A DNA stretch of 19,115 nt. Source: Gemmatimonadota bacterium. Lineage in GTDB: Bacteria > Gemmatimonadota > Gemmatimonadetes > Longimicrobiales > Longimicrobiaceae. Shown piece after piece: positions 6,450-14,473 of this stretch; the first letter of the stretch is position 1, and every line of letters starts with the position of its first letter. Under the pieces are notes generated by a model, which ran no database searches, had not been told where the DNA came from, and saw only the letters and a list, made by a program, of their open reading frames with translations. Both the position numbers and the translations under genes were made by a program. The stretch is from contig JAHWJV010000014.1 in assembly GCA_019348265.1 (NCBI GenBank), forward strand, positions 1-19,115. The letters run 5' to 3'.

Positions 6450-8651
6450 ATGAGCGATCTCGAGGAGGCACCCGAGGCACCGTCGCGGGAGGAAAAACAG
6501 GCGGCCCCGTTGGGGGAAGGAGACGCGGCGCCCACCGCCGCCGATCACTCCACGCTCGACGTCGCTCTCGACGGCGTCGCCTGGTTGACCATACCGTCGC
6601 CGGGGGGCGTCGCTCGCCTCCCGCGGACGGTCGTGCATGCCCTCGGTCGGCGGCTGAGCGAGGTGGAATCGGCGATCGAGGCCGGGCAGCTTCGCGCTTT
6701 GATCGTGCACCTCCCGACCACGAGCGGCGGGACCGAGGATCTGCAGGCGCTCCTTGGGATCTCGAAGGAGAGCGACGGCACCGCTGAGGCGGTCGCGGGC
6801 CAGACGTCGCTGCGGCGGCTCGAGCAGCTCGCCGTTCCGACGATCGCGGCGATCGAAGGCGCCTGTGCGGGAGCCGAGCTGGAGCTGGCGCTCGCCTGCT
6901 CGTACCGCGTCGCAACGGAATCCGTGGAGACTCGCTTCCTGCTGCACCAGCTCAGGTTGGGCCTCCTCCCCGCGCTAGGCGGGACGGTCCGTCTGCCACG
7001 CCTGATCGGCATCGACGCCGCGCTCCGTCTCATCGTGCACGGGGTGGAGCTCGACGCGGCGGCCGCGCGCACCCTCGGGCTGGTCGACGTGGCGGTGGCG
7101 GCGGGCGAGCTCGAGGCGCGGGCGCGCCAATTCGCGCTGGAGCGCGTGGAGCGCGGCCGCATCCGCACCGGCGCACGGCGACGGGTCCACCGGCGCCTGA
7201 TCGAGGATACCGCACCTGGAAGGCGCATCCTGTTCGCCCGCGCCTCTCGGCTGGCCGCCGAGGCTCTCGCCCCGCCAACCGCGGTTCGCGCCGCTCTCGA
7301 CAGCGTCGCCGACGGGATCGCGCTGCCGCTCGAACGCGCATTCGAGCGGGAGGCCGAGCTCTACGGGCAGCTCGTCGTGACGGAAACAGCGAAATCGCTC
7401 ATACACGCCGCGTTGCTGGACGGACGGGCCACCCACTCGCACCCGCCGGACGGCGCCGTCATAGAGCGGGTGGCAGTGCTCGGCTCAGGGCGGGAAGCGG
7501 TCGAGATCGCCAGCCTCTTCGCGCGTCGGGGGTTCCCGGTCCGTCTGAAGGATCGGGACCGAACCGCAGTGGCCAAGAGCGTCCAGCTGCTGCGAGAGCG
7601 GCTTTCGGACAGCGATACGCGAGCGGGTGCGCCGGATGGGCCGCGCGCCAGGGAAGAGCGGGTCGAGGGAACCACCGGGTTCGGGGGCTTCGGGGTGATC
7701 GAGATGGTGGTGGCTGCGCCAGAGGGGCGCCCGGAGAAGGTGTTGCAGGCGCTGACGGAGTCTGAGGAGCACGTGGGGGACACTTGCACCCTCGCTTCGT
7801 CATCGCCCCTCCTTCCGCTGGCCGAGCTGACCCAGGCGGTGCGACTACCCGCGCGAGCGCTCGGCCTCGTGGCATCCCGCCCGCCGGAGATCTTTCCGCT
7901 CATCGAGATCGTCTCGGGTGAGGCGAGCGATGCCAACGCGGTAGCGGCGGCTTGCCGGCTCGCCTCGTCGCTGGGCGGCACCCCGCTGCACGTCGCCGAC
8001 GGACCCGGTTTTCTGGCGCACCGCCTCCTCGCCGTCCTGCTCGTCGAGGCCACCCGTCTGGTGCACGAGGGTGCCAGGGTCGAGAGCGTCGACAGCGAGA
8101 TGGAGGGTTTCGGTCTCCTTATGGGCCCGCTGCAGCGCATCGACGCCATCGGCGTGGGGGGCGTCATCCAGATGCTTTCTGCTCTGAGCCCCAGGCTGGG
8201 CGCAAGGCTGTCGCCGACGCCGGTCATGCTGTGGATGGCGGACCGGGACGCGCGCTTCTACCGATACCGGCGGGGGCGGCCGCTCGGGGTCAACCCGGGG
8301 CTTCCGCGACGTGAGGGCGTGGTACCCGAGGCCGACGGCGAGCGGCTTCGTGACCGGCTGCTACTGGCGCTGGTCAACGAGTCAGCGCGCATCCTCGAGG
8401 AAGGAATCGTCGCCACGGCCGCGGACGTGGATGTCGGTGCGATCTTTGGCCTGGGCTACCCGCGGCGGCGCGGCGGCCTGCTCTTCCAGGCGGACCGCGC
8501 TGGGCTGTCAGCGACCGTGCAGCGATTGGAATCGCTCGCGATCCCGCACGGCGAGACCTTCCGCCCGGCCGCGCTCCTCACGCGGCTCGCGGCGGCCGGT
8601 GAGGGGTTCTATCCCGCGCGGCCGCTCACGTCTGGACAGGCGCCGGGGTAA
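6450..8651 (+). CDS. FadJ-like two-domain protein (enoyl-CoA hydratase / 3-hydroxyacyl-CoA dehydrogenase fold), active sites altered
   Basis: A 733-residue protein with the layout of the FadJ/FadB alpha subunit of the beta-oxidation complex. Residues about 35-230 are crotonase-like and about 340-730 are 3-hydroxyacyl-CoA dehydrogenase-like (NAD domain, then C-terminal helical domains). Key residues are changed. E145 in LELALAC matches the first catalytic Glu, but the second, in the GLPEV motif, is Q167 in LLHQL; the 22-residue spacing is that of FadJ as I recall it. The NAD loop is GSGREA (345-350), not GxGxxG. V474 replaces the catalytic His of HFFxP, while the partner E486 stays. H524 replaces the Asn of GFxxNR. 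No thiolase gene is nearby. The ATG at 6450 fits the family start better than an upstream TTG at 6414, though its Shine-Dalgarno is poor. Confidence 0.85.
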   Translation: MSDLEEAPEAPSREEKQAAPLGEGDAAPTAADHSTLDVALDGVAWLTIPSPGGVARLPRTVVHALGRRLSEVESAIEAGQLRALIVHLPTTSGGTEDLQALLGISKESDGTAEAVAGQTSLRRLEQLAVPTIAAIEGACAGAELELALACSYRVATESVETRFLLHQLRLGLLPALGGTVRLPRLIGIDAALRLIVHGVELDAAAARTLGLVDVAVAAGELEARARQFALERVERGRIRTGARRRVHRRLIEDTAPGRRILFARASRLAAEALAPPTAVRAALDSVADGIALPLERAFEREAELYGQLVVTETAKSLIHAALLDGRATHSHPPDGAVIERVAVLGSGREAVEIASLFARRGFPVRLKDRDRTAVAKSVQLLRERLSDSDTRAGAPDGPRAREERVEGTTGFGGFGVIEMVVAAPEGRPEKVLQALTESEEHVGDTCTLASSSPLLPLAELTQAVRLPARALGLVASRPPEIFPLIEIVSGEASDANAVAAACRLASSLGGTPLHVADGPGFLAHRLLAVLLVEATRLVHEGARVESVDSEMEGFGLLMGPLQRIDAIGVGGVIQMLSALSPRLGARLSPTPVMLWMADRDARFYRYRRGRPLGVNPGLPRREGVVPEADGERLRDRLLLALVNESARILEEGIVATAADVDVGAIFGLGYPRRRGGLLFQADRAGLSATVQRLESLAIPHGETFRPAALLTRLAAAGEGFYPARPLTSGQAPG

Positions 8652-8661
8652 GCGCTACAAT
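8633..8661 (+). promoter_or_regulatory. Sigma-70-type promoter for the 50-residue protein gene
   Basis: TGGACA (8633-8638) and TACAAT (8656-8661) each match the -35 and -10 consensus at five of six positions, with the ideal 17-base spacer. The -35 lies inside the last codons of the fadJ-like gene and the -10 just past its stop. Transcription would begin near 8668, about 60 bases before the ATG at 8728. Confidence 0.65.
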
Positions 8662-8727
8662 ATTTCGGCCGGGGGACAGCACTGAGTTCACCAGGCGGCC
8701 CACGGTCGCACCTCACCCATTCGAGTC

Positions 8728-8880
8728 ATGTCAGACCTGGAAAGCACGCGGACGGAGCACTTCGCCGACGAGGAGGATTACACCACGGCGGAGATCGTCT
8801 ACTGGATCGTAGGGATCTTCATGATCCCTCTGGTACCCATCCTCCTGGTCTGGTTCTTCACCCCCTGGAGCGGGATGTAG
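8728..8880 (+). CDS. Small membrane protein, 50 residues
   Basis: The frame from ATG 8728 to TAG 8880 encodes an acidic N-terminus of about 22 residues (MSDLESTRTEHFADEEDY), one hydrophobic segment (about 24-44, IVYWIVGIFMIPLVPILLVWF) and a short PWSGM end. Support comes from the promoter just upstream, the hairpin 20 bases downstream and the membrane-protein composition. The Shine-Dalgarno is weak. I recognise no family. Aromatic-rich one-helix proteins of this size can be small subunits of membrane complexes, but there is no such complex next door. Confidence 0.65.
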   Translation: MSDLESTRTEHFADEEDYTTAEIVYWIVGIFMIPLVPILLVWFFTPWSGM

Positions 8881-8899
8881 CCGACCGGCCCCGATGCAG

Positions 8900-8938
8900 C
8901 AGAGCGCCCCGAACCGTCGAGTCGTTCGGGGCGCTCTG
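8900..8938. terminator. Hairpin between convergent genes
   Basis: A perfect 15-bp stem (8900-8914 with 8924-8938) has a 9-base loop. It sits between the stop of the small membrane protein gene (8880) and the stop of the convergent lipoprotein gene (8948). A short T-rich stretch (tcgttt) follows on the plus strand. It is best read as a plus-strand terminator that may also act on the minus strand. Confidence 0.75.
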
Positions 8939-8947
8939 TCGTTTGGC

Positions 8948-10606
8948 TCACTTCGCCGAGGCAGTCGTCTCGGCTGCGTGGCCAGGTGGACCCGCTGGAA
9001 GGGGCAGGTCTCCGTTGTCGTCGCCCCAGACACGCTGACCAAGAACCAGCGTCTCATTGGGGCGAATGGTCACCTCGCCGAGATCTCGGACGCCGGTGAC
9101 CTGTCCATCGGCTCCCAGCGTCTCGATCCGCACGCGGTGCACTCCTTCCGGGAGGCGGGTCCTTACCATGGAAATGCGATCCGGCAGGAGGGACCAGCTA
9201 CGCAGATCCGCCTGCTCGAGCCGGTTGGCGGCGAAGTTCGCCAGCCGCCCCATCAGGAACCCGGCCGCCTCGCCACCCTTCTCCTCCGACTTCTTCTCCA
9301 CCTCGCGAGAAAGCAAGTACTTTACCACCCCACGCGCGACCAGGCGCGTGAGCATGGCCGCGCGGCGCTGCTCCATCTCTCGGTGCATCATCGCCGTGAG
9401 GTCGCCCGCCGTGGAGACGGCGGCGACCGAGTCGTCGACCCAAACCCGCACGGCCGCCGGGCGGGTAGCCTCGAGCCGGAGAGCCGGCCAGGCGAGCCGC
9501 AGGACGTAGGCGCCCTCCAGCGCGTTCGCCCATTGCACCAGCGGCGCATCGTCCCAGGCGCGCCCCCACACCCTCTTCTCCGACGCGTTGTCCAGGAGCC
9601 GGGTCGTCACGCGGGCGGCTACGGCGGTAATCTGCTCCAGGTTGCTGCTTTCCAGGCCGTCGAGCTCCTCCGGGAAAATCGGCACGTGCAGCGCCTGCTC
9701 CGCGCGATGGGCCACGAAGCCATGCTCGACCAGCAGGAGAAGATCCCCGCCTGGCCGCGGTGTCGCGCTCTGCAGGGAGAACTTCACGGCGACGGAATCC
9801 GCCACCTCCGTTACGCCGGAGCGCAGCGCCAGGCGGTGAAGGTCGCCCGCGATGGCGCGCTCCACGTCCACAGCCGACTCGCAGGACGCGAACGCCCGCT
9901 GCGCCTGCCGCAGAGAGACCAGCGCGTCGTTGAGCTCGCCACCCATCTCCTGCACCATTCCGGCGAGGTAGAGCAGCATCCCGTCCTCGCGGCAGCGCTG
10001 CGCCCGGCTCCGGTCGAGCCGTGCGATCAGCGCCGTGGCCTTGCGAGCCTCCACCATCGCCGCTGCAACGTCTCGAAGTGCGAGGTAGTTGAGAATTCGA
10101 TAGTACGGCACCATCACCAGCTCGCCCGCGGGTGGGGTATAGCCGACGACGCCATCGTTGATCACGAAGGACGCGACCTCGCGGGAGACGCTGCGCGTAT
10201 AGCGGCGATCCGCCTCCACCTCCGCCCATTCGAGCGCCTGGTTGCTCCTGCGGTACTCGCCGGCCTGGTGGAGCACGATCCCCTCCTGCAGTGCACGAAG
10301 CAGCCCATCACGAGGCGCGAGCGGCGACTTCGGCTGCAGCGCGTCCACCGCCGTCCTCGCTTCGCCCACGAAGAGATAATGCCTCAGCCAGGCGTCCGAG
10401 TCCGCAAGCGAGCGGCTGAGCAGCGGCGACTCGGCGGGAAGCGTCTCCGGCGCCGGCCGGGCGGGCATCGCACGCTGCCCGCTGCACCCACCAAGGAGCA
10501 GGACGAGCGCGAGAGCGCGAGAGTGCGAGAGCGCGAGAGTCAACGACCTCGCACACCCAAACTTTCGCACCCTCGTACGCTCGTGATCTCGCACCATGCC
10601 GTTCAT
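8948..10606 (-). CDS. COG3014-like lipoprotein with helical repeats
   Basis: A 552-residue envelope lipoprotein. A long basic leader (about 20 residues) precedes a hydrophobic stretch ending in LLLGGC, with C41 as the probable lipid-modified cysteine. Residues about 60-300 are helical and TPR-like. The central part, with SFVINDGVVGY and then PYYRILNYLALRDV followed by MVEARKA (about 146-190), resembles the COG3014 family of uncharacterised lipoproteins. The rest (about 300-530) is not recognised. The ATG at 10606 shares its A with the TGA of the upstream gene (TGATG), which indicates translational coupling. The signal-peptide region is encoded partly by a tandem octamer (10509-10540). In some Gram-negative genomes COG3014 genes lie near LpoB genes, and an LpoB-like gene is 4 kb away on the same strand here. 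Confidence 0.75.
   Translation of the reverse strand: MNGMVRDHERTRVRKFGCARSLTLALSHSRALALVLLLGGCSGQRAMPARPAPETLPAESPLLSRSLADSDAWLRHYLFVGEARTAVDALQPKSPLAPRDGLLRALQEGIVLHQAGEYRRSNQALEWAEVEADRRYTRSVSREVASFVINDGVVGYTPPAGELVMVPYYRILNYLALRDVAAAMVEARKATALIARLDRSRAQRCREDGMLLYLAGMVQEMGGELNDALVSLRQAQRAFASCESAVDVERAIAGDLHRLALRSGVTEVADSVAVKFSLQSATPRPGGDLLLLVEHGFVAHRAEQALHVPIFPEELDGLESSNLEQITAVAARVTTRLLDNASEKRVWGRAWDDAPLVQWANALEGAYVLRLAWPALRLEATRPAAVRVWVDDSVAAVSTAGDLTAMMHREMEQRRAAMLTRLVARGVVKYLLSREVEKKSEEKGGEAAGFLMGRLANFAANRLEQADLRSWSLLPDRISMVRTRLPEGVHRVRIETLGADGQVTGVRDLGEVTIRPNETLVLGQRVWGDDNGDLPLPAGPPGHAAETTASAK
10509..10540. repeat. Four tandem copies of an 8-bp unit inside a signal-peptide coding region
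   Basis: The plus strand reads gcgagagc, gcgagagt, gcgagagc, gcgagagt, i.e. two copies of a 16-mer or four of gcgagagY. On the minus strand it encodes part of the hydrophobic leader of the lipoprotein at 8948-10606. Eight is not a multiple of three, so gain or loss of one unit would shift the frame. Looser relatives of the unit continue to about 10600. Confidence 0.8.
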
Positions 10607-11415
10607 CAGCGCCGTTCCAGGACGATGATCCGCTCGTGGGCACGCGCGATCGCTTCGGCGACGCTGGCGGCCACTTCGCCGTGCGCGCGGATTCGCTCGA
10701 GCTCCATCTGGTGGATGAACATCCGGTAGCGGAGTACCGCCTCGACCGGCCGCAGAGACTTGTCCAGCGTCCGCGCGATTCGGAGCGTCGTCTCCGGATG
10801 CTCGGGCCGGAGAATGTCGGCCTGGTCGTAGCGCTCCAGGGCCAGGTCCAGTCGCCCCGAGGCCACGAAGTCGTCGCCCTGCCGGAGGAGGGCTTCCGCC
10901 TGCCCGGAGGAGCGCCCGGCGGGTATCGCGTCGGCGGGGCTCGTCACGGTGCGATACCCCTGCGGCTCACGGTAGGTGTAGCTCGCCACCCTTCCATTCT
11001 GCAGGGTGACGAAGGCGATCTTCGCGACCGCATCCGTCGGCACGTCGAGGTCCGAACGCGCGGTCATCATCAGGGCCGCGCCGGCTCCTCGGACGTCCCA
11101 CGCCTGCGCGGTCGTGCGGGTCGCCGCCAGCACCTGGGCCTCGGTCATGCCCAGCACCAGCTCGCCGCGCGTGATCGCGTCGCAGACCGCCGCTACGCAC
11201 GTCGCGAGTGCGCTCGCACTCGTGGTCCTCAGCTGCTCCGCCAGCTGCTCCCGCTGGATCTCACCCTCGACCCGCGCGCGCTCGATCGCGGCCTCCGAAC
11301 CCGGGCGCAGCACCTGCCCGTTCTCCATCACCCTGTGGAGCGGCTGGATGTGCGGACCGCAACCAGCGACCGCGACCAGCGCACTGAGCGCGATACCTCT
11401 CGTCAGGAGCTTCAT
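10606..11415 (-). CDS. Lipoprotein with OmlA/BamE-like motif and C-terminal helical repeat
   Basis: A 269-residue predicted lipoprotein. The leader ends in VAVAGC, giving C19 as the modified cysteine. The ATG at 11415 has GAGGA three bases upstream and is better than the in-frame TTG at 11427. Residues about 82-150 look like the OmlA/SmpA/BamE pattern: GELVLGMTEAQVLAAT, then a strand-rich stretch ending NGRVASYTY. Two cysteines (C73, C78) could pair. Residues about 172-269 are helical and TPR-like (AEALLRQGDDFVASGRLDLA). It is probably a periplasm-facing scaffold, translated together with the COG3014-like lipoprotein. The family assignment is tentative. Confidence 0.75.
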   Translation of the reverse strand: MKLLTRGIALSALVAVAGCGPHIQPLHRVMENGQVLRPGSEAAIERARVEGEIQREQLAEQLRTTSASALATCVAAVCDAITRGELVLGMTEAQVLAATRTTAQAWDVRGAGAALMMTARSDLDVPTDAVAKIAFVTLQNGRVASYTYREPQGYRTVTSPADAIPAGRSSGQAEALLRQGDDFVASGRLDLALERYDQADILRPEHPETTLRIARTLDKSLRPVEAVLRYRMFIHQMELERIRAHGEVAASVAEAIARAHERIIVLERR

Positions 11416-11732
11416 GGGTCCTCGCAAGATCCCGGGTGGCGCGACCGCGTCGACCGCAAGTCGACTCGCTGATCAGCGGTACGGCTGGAGCGTAGTTAAG
11501 CAACCTAAGGAAGCCAACGATCCCGCGCTCGCGACGCTCGCGCCTACTCCGCTTCTGACGCATCAGTTTGGCAATCGGAGGACCGCGCGCCGCCTCGTCA
11601 GGTAAGAGAATGAGGCCAAAGGAGATGCGGACCGGAGGACGCACGCCGGGCAGCGACGGGTTGTCCAGCGGAGGGGACAGCGGCTACTTCGCGGACGGGA
11701 CAGACGGATAGAGGCGCGAGCGCGCTCACGGC
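11416..11732. other. Intergenic region of 317 bases with two palindromes
   Basis: This separates the ABC permease gene from the two lipoprotein genes. Next to the lipoprotein start it holds GTCGAC-N5-GTCGAC (11449-11465) and a perfect 12-bp palindrome CGCTGATCAGCG (11467-11478). A weak promoter-like pair on the minus strand is possible upstream of these, but it is not convincing. I see no clear terminator for the permease gene. An open minus-strand frame here reads as Arg-rich and is not gene-like. Confidence 0.5.
11449..11478. promoter_or_regulatory. Candidate operator: adjacent inverted repeats before the lipoprotein pair
   Basis: GTCGAC (11449-11454) and GTCGAC (11460-11465) flank a 5-base spacer and are followed one base later by the perfect palindrome CGCTGATCAGCG (11467-11478). 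They lie 34-63 bases upstream of the ATG at 11415, in the place for a promoter or 5' leader. Binding by a regulator is inference; in a GC-rich genome short palindromes can arise by chance. Confidence 0.35.
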
Positions 11733-13316
11733 TCAGCGGCCGAGCTTCCCGGTAAGTCGCCCGAGGAACTTCACCGCGTAGATCGCCGTCCGGTTTCGCA
11801 CTTCCTCCGTGTCTCCCGGAGCCCCGTCGAGGCAGACGGTGCGCACCTCATCCAGCGCGTTGAGATCCCCGCCCTCGGGGTGCATCGCGATCCAGTAGAG
11901 GATCTTGATGAGCTCGTCCCGCGGGGTAACCTGGACCAGGCGCTCCATCACGACCGCGGGGACATAGCGCTCCAGGTCGATCTGGAAGACGTCGGGGACG
12001 GCCGCCACGTAGAGGTAGTTGCGCACCCGCTGAATCGGGTCGGGCGTTCTCCCAGGCCCCCAGACGACGATGTTGGTGCGGATGCACTGGAGCTGATCGG
12101 CGAGATCCGCCTGGGGCACGTCGTCCGACGGGGCGATTGGGGAGACGACGCCCTGGTCGCTCGGCACCCGGGAAAAGTCGATGTCCCTCTCGATGTCGGC
12201 CAGAGTCGCCGCCTGCCAGCCGGTGGCGGGCGCGGCCGCCGCCGGCTGTGCGGGTGCGCCTGGTAGCGGCACTGCCGGGGGTGCCGTAGGAATCGTGGGA
12301 GCGCCTGGCGTCGCCACGGGCGTTTGCGCACCCACGGCGCCAGTGTCCGCAGGTACGGCCGGGCCCGGAGTGGCCGGGGTGGAGTCGCCCGGCGCCGCGG
12401 TCGGTTCGGCCGGACGCGCCGGCCCCTGGCGCATCAGCCCCGCGACGATGTCGTCGGTCGAGCCCTGGTCCTCCGCCGTCCTCGGGTTCACGATGGAGAT
12501 GATCCCGTTGGACTCGGCGAGCAGCCCCACGGCGACCCATGCGACCAGCGCTACCCCGAGCCAGCCTTTGCCGCGACTTCTGGCGAAGCGCTGTTGCGCA
12601 TCCCATCGGAACATCTTTGCTCCGGCGAGCGACCCCGCCGCGCCAATCAGGAGGAGCGCCAGAAGACTGAAACGCGTGGCGTTCAGGCCGTTTCCGGTAA
12701 CTGTCGCCTGGAGCGCGTCGACCGCGTAACGCCCGGGAAAGAAAGCGGAGACGTGCTGGGCCCACTCCGGTAAGCTCGCGAGCCGCACGGCGACCCCACC
12801 GATGATCAGCATCGGCAGGAAGATGCACTGTCCAAGTGCCTGTACGGCCGGGATGTTGTCGGCGAGCGTGGCGATCACCAGCCCGAGCCCGAGGAAGGCG
12901 AAGCAGACGAAGGTGAACGCTACGAACAGGTCCAGCGGGTGCTCCGGAAAGGGCATCCCGATGGCCAGCGCAAGCGCGAGCTGCACGACGCCGGCGGTCA
13001 GGAGCAGGAAATAGCGCGCGACGACCGTGCTGGCTACCAGGCTCCCGATGTGGACGGGCGCGAGCCGATACCGCCGCCATACTCCACGCTCGCGCTCAGC
13101 GACCATCGAGGTCGGCAGGCCGAAGCAGGCGCCCCCCAGCGCCGTGACCGTCAGCAGCTCGCCCATGTGTCTGGCGAGCGGCACCTCTTCAGTACGGTAG
13201 AGGACCCAGAACGCGACGAGGAAGATGGCGGGAAAGAGGTAGCTGTAAAGCAGCCCCATCTTGTTGCGGAAGTGCAGCCGGAGGTTCACGCCGAGTTGAT
13301 ACACCACGCTCGTCAT
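11733..13316 (-). CDS. ABC-2 type transporter permease with extra helix and C-terminal periplasmic-type domain
   Basis: A 527-residue protein. Residues 1 to about 245 form the usual six-helix ABC-2 permease of drug, lipid or polysaccharide exporters, with the conserved ERERGVWRRYRLAP loop after the second helix. A seventh hydrophobic segment (about 249-270, WLGVALVAWVAVGLL) follows. Then come a Pro/Ala/Thr-rich linker (about 296-365) and a soluble domain (about 366-527) that I do not recognise. If the six-helix core has both ends inside, the seventh helix places this domain in the periplasm. Its two cysteines (C411, C495) could form a disulfide there. The partner ATPase is 42 bases upstream. 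Typical ABC-2 permeases lack this extension. Confidence 0.85.
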   Translation of the reverse strand: MTSVVYQLGVNLRLHFRNKMGLLYSYLFPAIFLVAFWVLYRTEEVPLARHMGELLTVTALGGACFGLPTSMVAERERGVWRRYRLAPVHIGSLVASTVVARYFLLLTAGVVQLALALAIGMPFPEHPLDLFVAFTFVCFAFLGLGLVIATLADNIPAVQALGQCIFLPMLIIGGVAVRLASLPEWAQHVSAFFPGRYAVDALQATVTGNGLNATRFSLLALLLIGAAGSLAGAKMFRWDAQQRFARSRGKGWLGVALVAWVAVGLLAESNGIISIVNPRTAEDQGSTDDIVAGLMRQGPARPAEPTAAPGDSTPATPGPAVPADTGAVGAQTPVATPGAPTIPTAPPAVPLPGAPAQPAAAAPATGWQAATLADIERDIDFSRVPSDQGVVSPIAPSDDVPQADLADQLQCIRTNIVVWGPGRTPDPIQRVRNYLYVAAVPDVFQIDLERYVPAVVMERLVQVTPRDELIKILYWIAMHPEGGDLNALDEVRTVCLDGAPGDTEEVRNRTAIYAVKFLGRLTGKLGR

Positions 13317-13358
13317 ACGCTCGAACGCGGATGGGTCACACGGAGGCTTGCAGGGCGA

Positions 13359-14276
13359 TCAGTCACGCAGATCCGTCCCGGTGAGCTCGATAAAGATGTC
13401 CTCGAGGGTCGCCTTGTGAACGTGCAGCTCTGATAGATGAGCGCCCTGACGGTCGAGCAGGCTCATCAGCGCCGTCACCGTCTGGGTCGCGGTGGCGGTA
13501 CGGAAGCGCGCGGTGTTCTCGTCGCAGAACAGGTTCTGGACTCCTGGCAAGGCGGAAAGAGCGGCGGCGTCCAGCGGCTGCGAAGCGACCAGCGACACGC
13601 TCGGCGTAGCGCTCGATCTACCGATCAGCTCGTGCGGGGCACCCGTCGCGATGATGCGGCCGTGATCGATGATCCCGATCCGGTCGCAGAGCTGCTCAGC
13701 CTCGTCGATGTAGTGCGTCGTGAGGAGAACCGTGTGCCCGTCCTCCTTCATCCGGGCGATCTCCCCGTGCAGCTCTCGGCGCGATTGGGGATCGAGCCCG
13801 GTCGTCGGCTCGTCGAGGAACACCAGCTCCGGGCGATTGACGAAGGCTAGCGCGAGGGCGAGCCTCTGTCGCTGCCCTCCGGAGAGTGTATCCACCGACA
13901 CGTCGGCCTTCTCCAGCAGTGTGAAGCGCTCCAGAAGCTGCTGGGGCTCTTCACGGTTCTCGTAGAAGGACCCGAACAGGCCGAGCGCTTCTCGAGGCGT
14001 GATCTTGTCCTGCAAGGCAGTCGTCTGCAGCGCCGCGCCGATCCGCTGCTTGACCTCGCGCGGTCGGGTGCGAGCGTCGATCCCGCAGATCTCGATGGCG
14101 CCGGAATCGGGCTCCCTCAGCCCGATGATGCACTCGACCGTGGTGGTCTTCCCCGCCCCGTTCGGGCCGATGAGACCGAAAATCTCGCCGTCCTGGATCT
14201 CGAAGCTGACGCCGCGAGCGCCCTGGGTGCTCCCGTACTGCTTCCGCAGGTCCCGAACGATCACTTTTGCGGGCAT
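13359..14276 (-). CDS. ABC transporter ATP-binding protein (DrrA-like)
   Basis: A 305-residue ATPase that powers the adjacent ABC-2 permease. It shows Walker A GPNGAGKTT (about 37-45), a Q-loop near LQTTALQDK, signature LSGGQRQR, Walker B LVFLDEPTTGLDP and the switch histidine in LLTTHY. The C-terminal extension of about 90 residues, ending with ATLEDIFIELTG, is typical of the DrrA/CcmA/NatA type that pairs with ABC-2 permeases. The substrate cannot be read from the sequence. The ATG at 14276 gives the normal family N-terminus; no good Shine-Dalgarno precedes it. It is separated from the upstream lpoB-like gene by an intrinsic terminator, so the ATPase-permease pair needs its own promoter. 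Confidence 0.95.
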   Translation of the reverse strand: MPAKVIVRDLRKQYGSTQGARGVSFEIQDGEIFGLIGPNGAGKTTTVECIIGLREPDSGAIEICGIDARTRPREVKQRIGAALQTTALQDKITPREALGLFGSFYENREEPQQLLERFTLLEKADVSVDTLSGGQRQRLALALAFVNRPELVFLDEPTTGLDPQSRRELHGEIARMKEDGHTVLLTTHYIDEAEQLCDRIGIIDHGRIIATGAPHELIGRSSATPSVSLVASQPLDAAALSALPGVQNLFCDENTARFRTATATQTVTALMSLLDRQGAHLSELHVHKATLEDIFIELTGTDLRD

Positions 14277-14403
14277 GCGATGTTGGCCTGAGGGGAGACG
14301 TCGCTGGACCGGCCCAGCCGCAGCCGGGAGGAGCCGGCGACCGCTCCCAATCTGTGCCGCCGCATGGCTTTTGACAACCGTCGGCCGCAGCGGTTCGCAC
14401 CTG

Positions 14404-14439
14404 AAAAAAGATAGAGCGGCGCTTCGTCGAGCGCCGCTC
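14404..14439 (-). terminator. Intrinsic terminator of the LpoB-like gene
   Basis: A perfect 10-bp stem (14414-14423 with 14430-14439) with loop tcgtcg is followed on the minus strand by tatc and a run of six T's (14409-14404). It lies 35 bases after the stop of the LpoB-like gene and separates that gene from the ABC transporter pair. Confidence 0.9.
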
Positions 14440-14473
14440 CTTCATCGTACCGCCGGCGGCGAGTACCCTGGCC

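Noticed and set aside
8894..10729. 611-codon plus-strand open frame
   Set aside because: Antisense to the COG3014-like lipoprotein gene; Arg/His/Pro-rich translation, and its first part lies in the terminator hairpin.
11261..11644. Minus-strand frame through the gap before the lipoprotein gene
   Set aside because: Arg-rich, overlaps the real lipoprotein gene in another frame, and has no ribosome binding site or recognisable features.
14349..14377. Possible minus-strand promoter for the ABC genes (TTGTCA, 17 bases, CAGATT)
   Set aside because: The -35 is good, but the -10 matches only three of six consensus positions. A promoter must exist here because a terminator precedes the ABC genes, but this site is not convincing.
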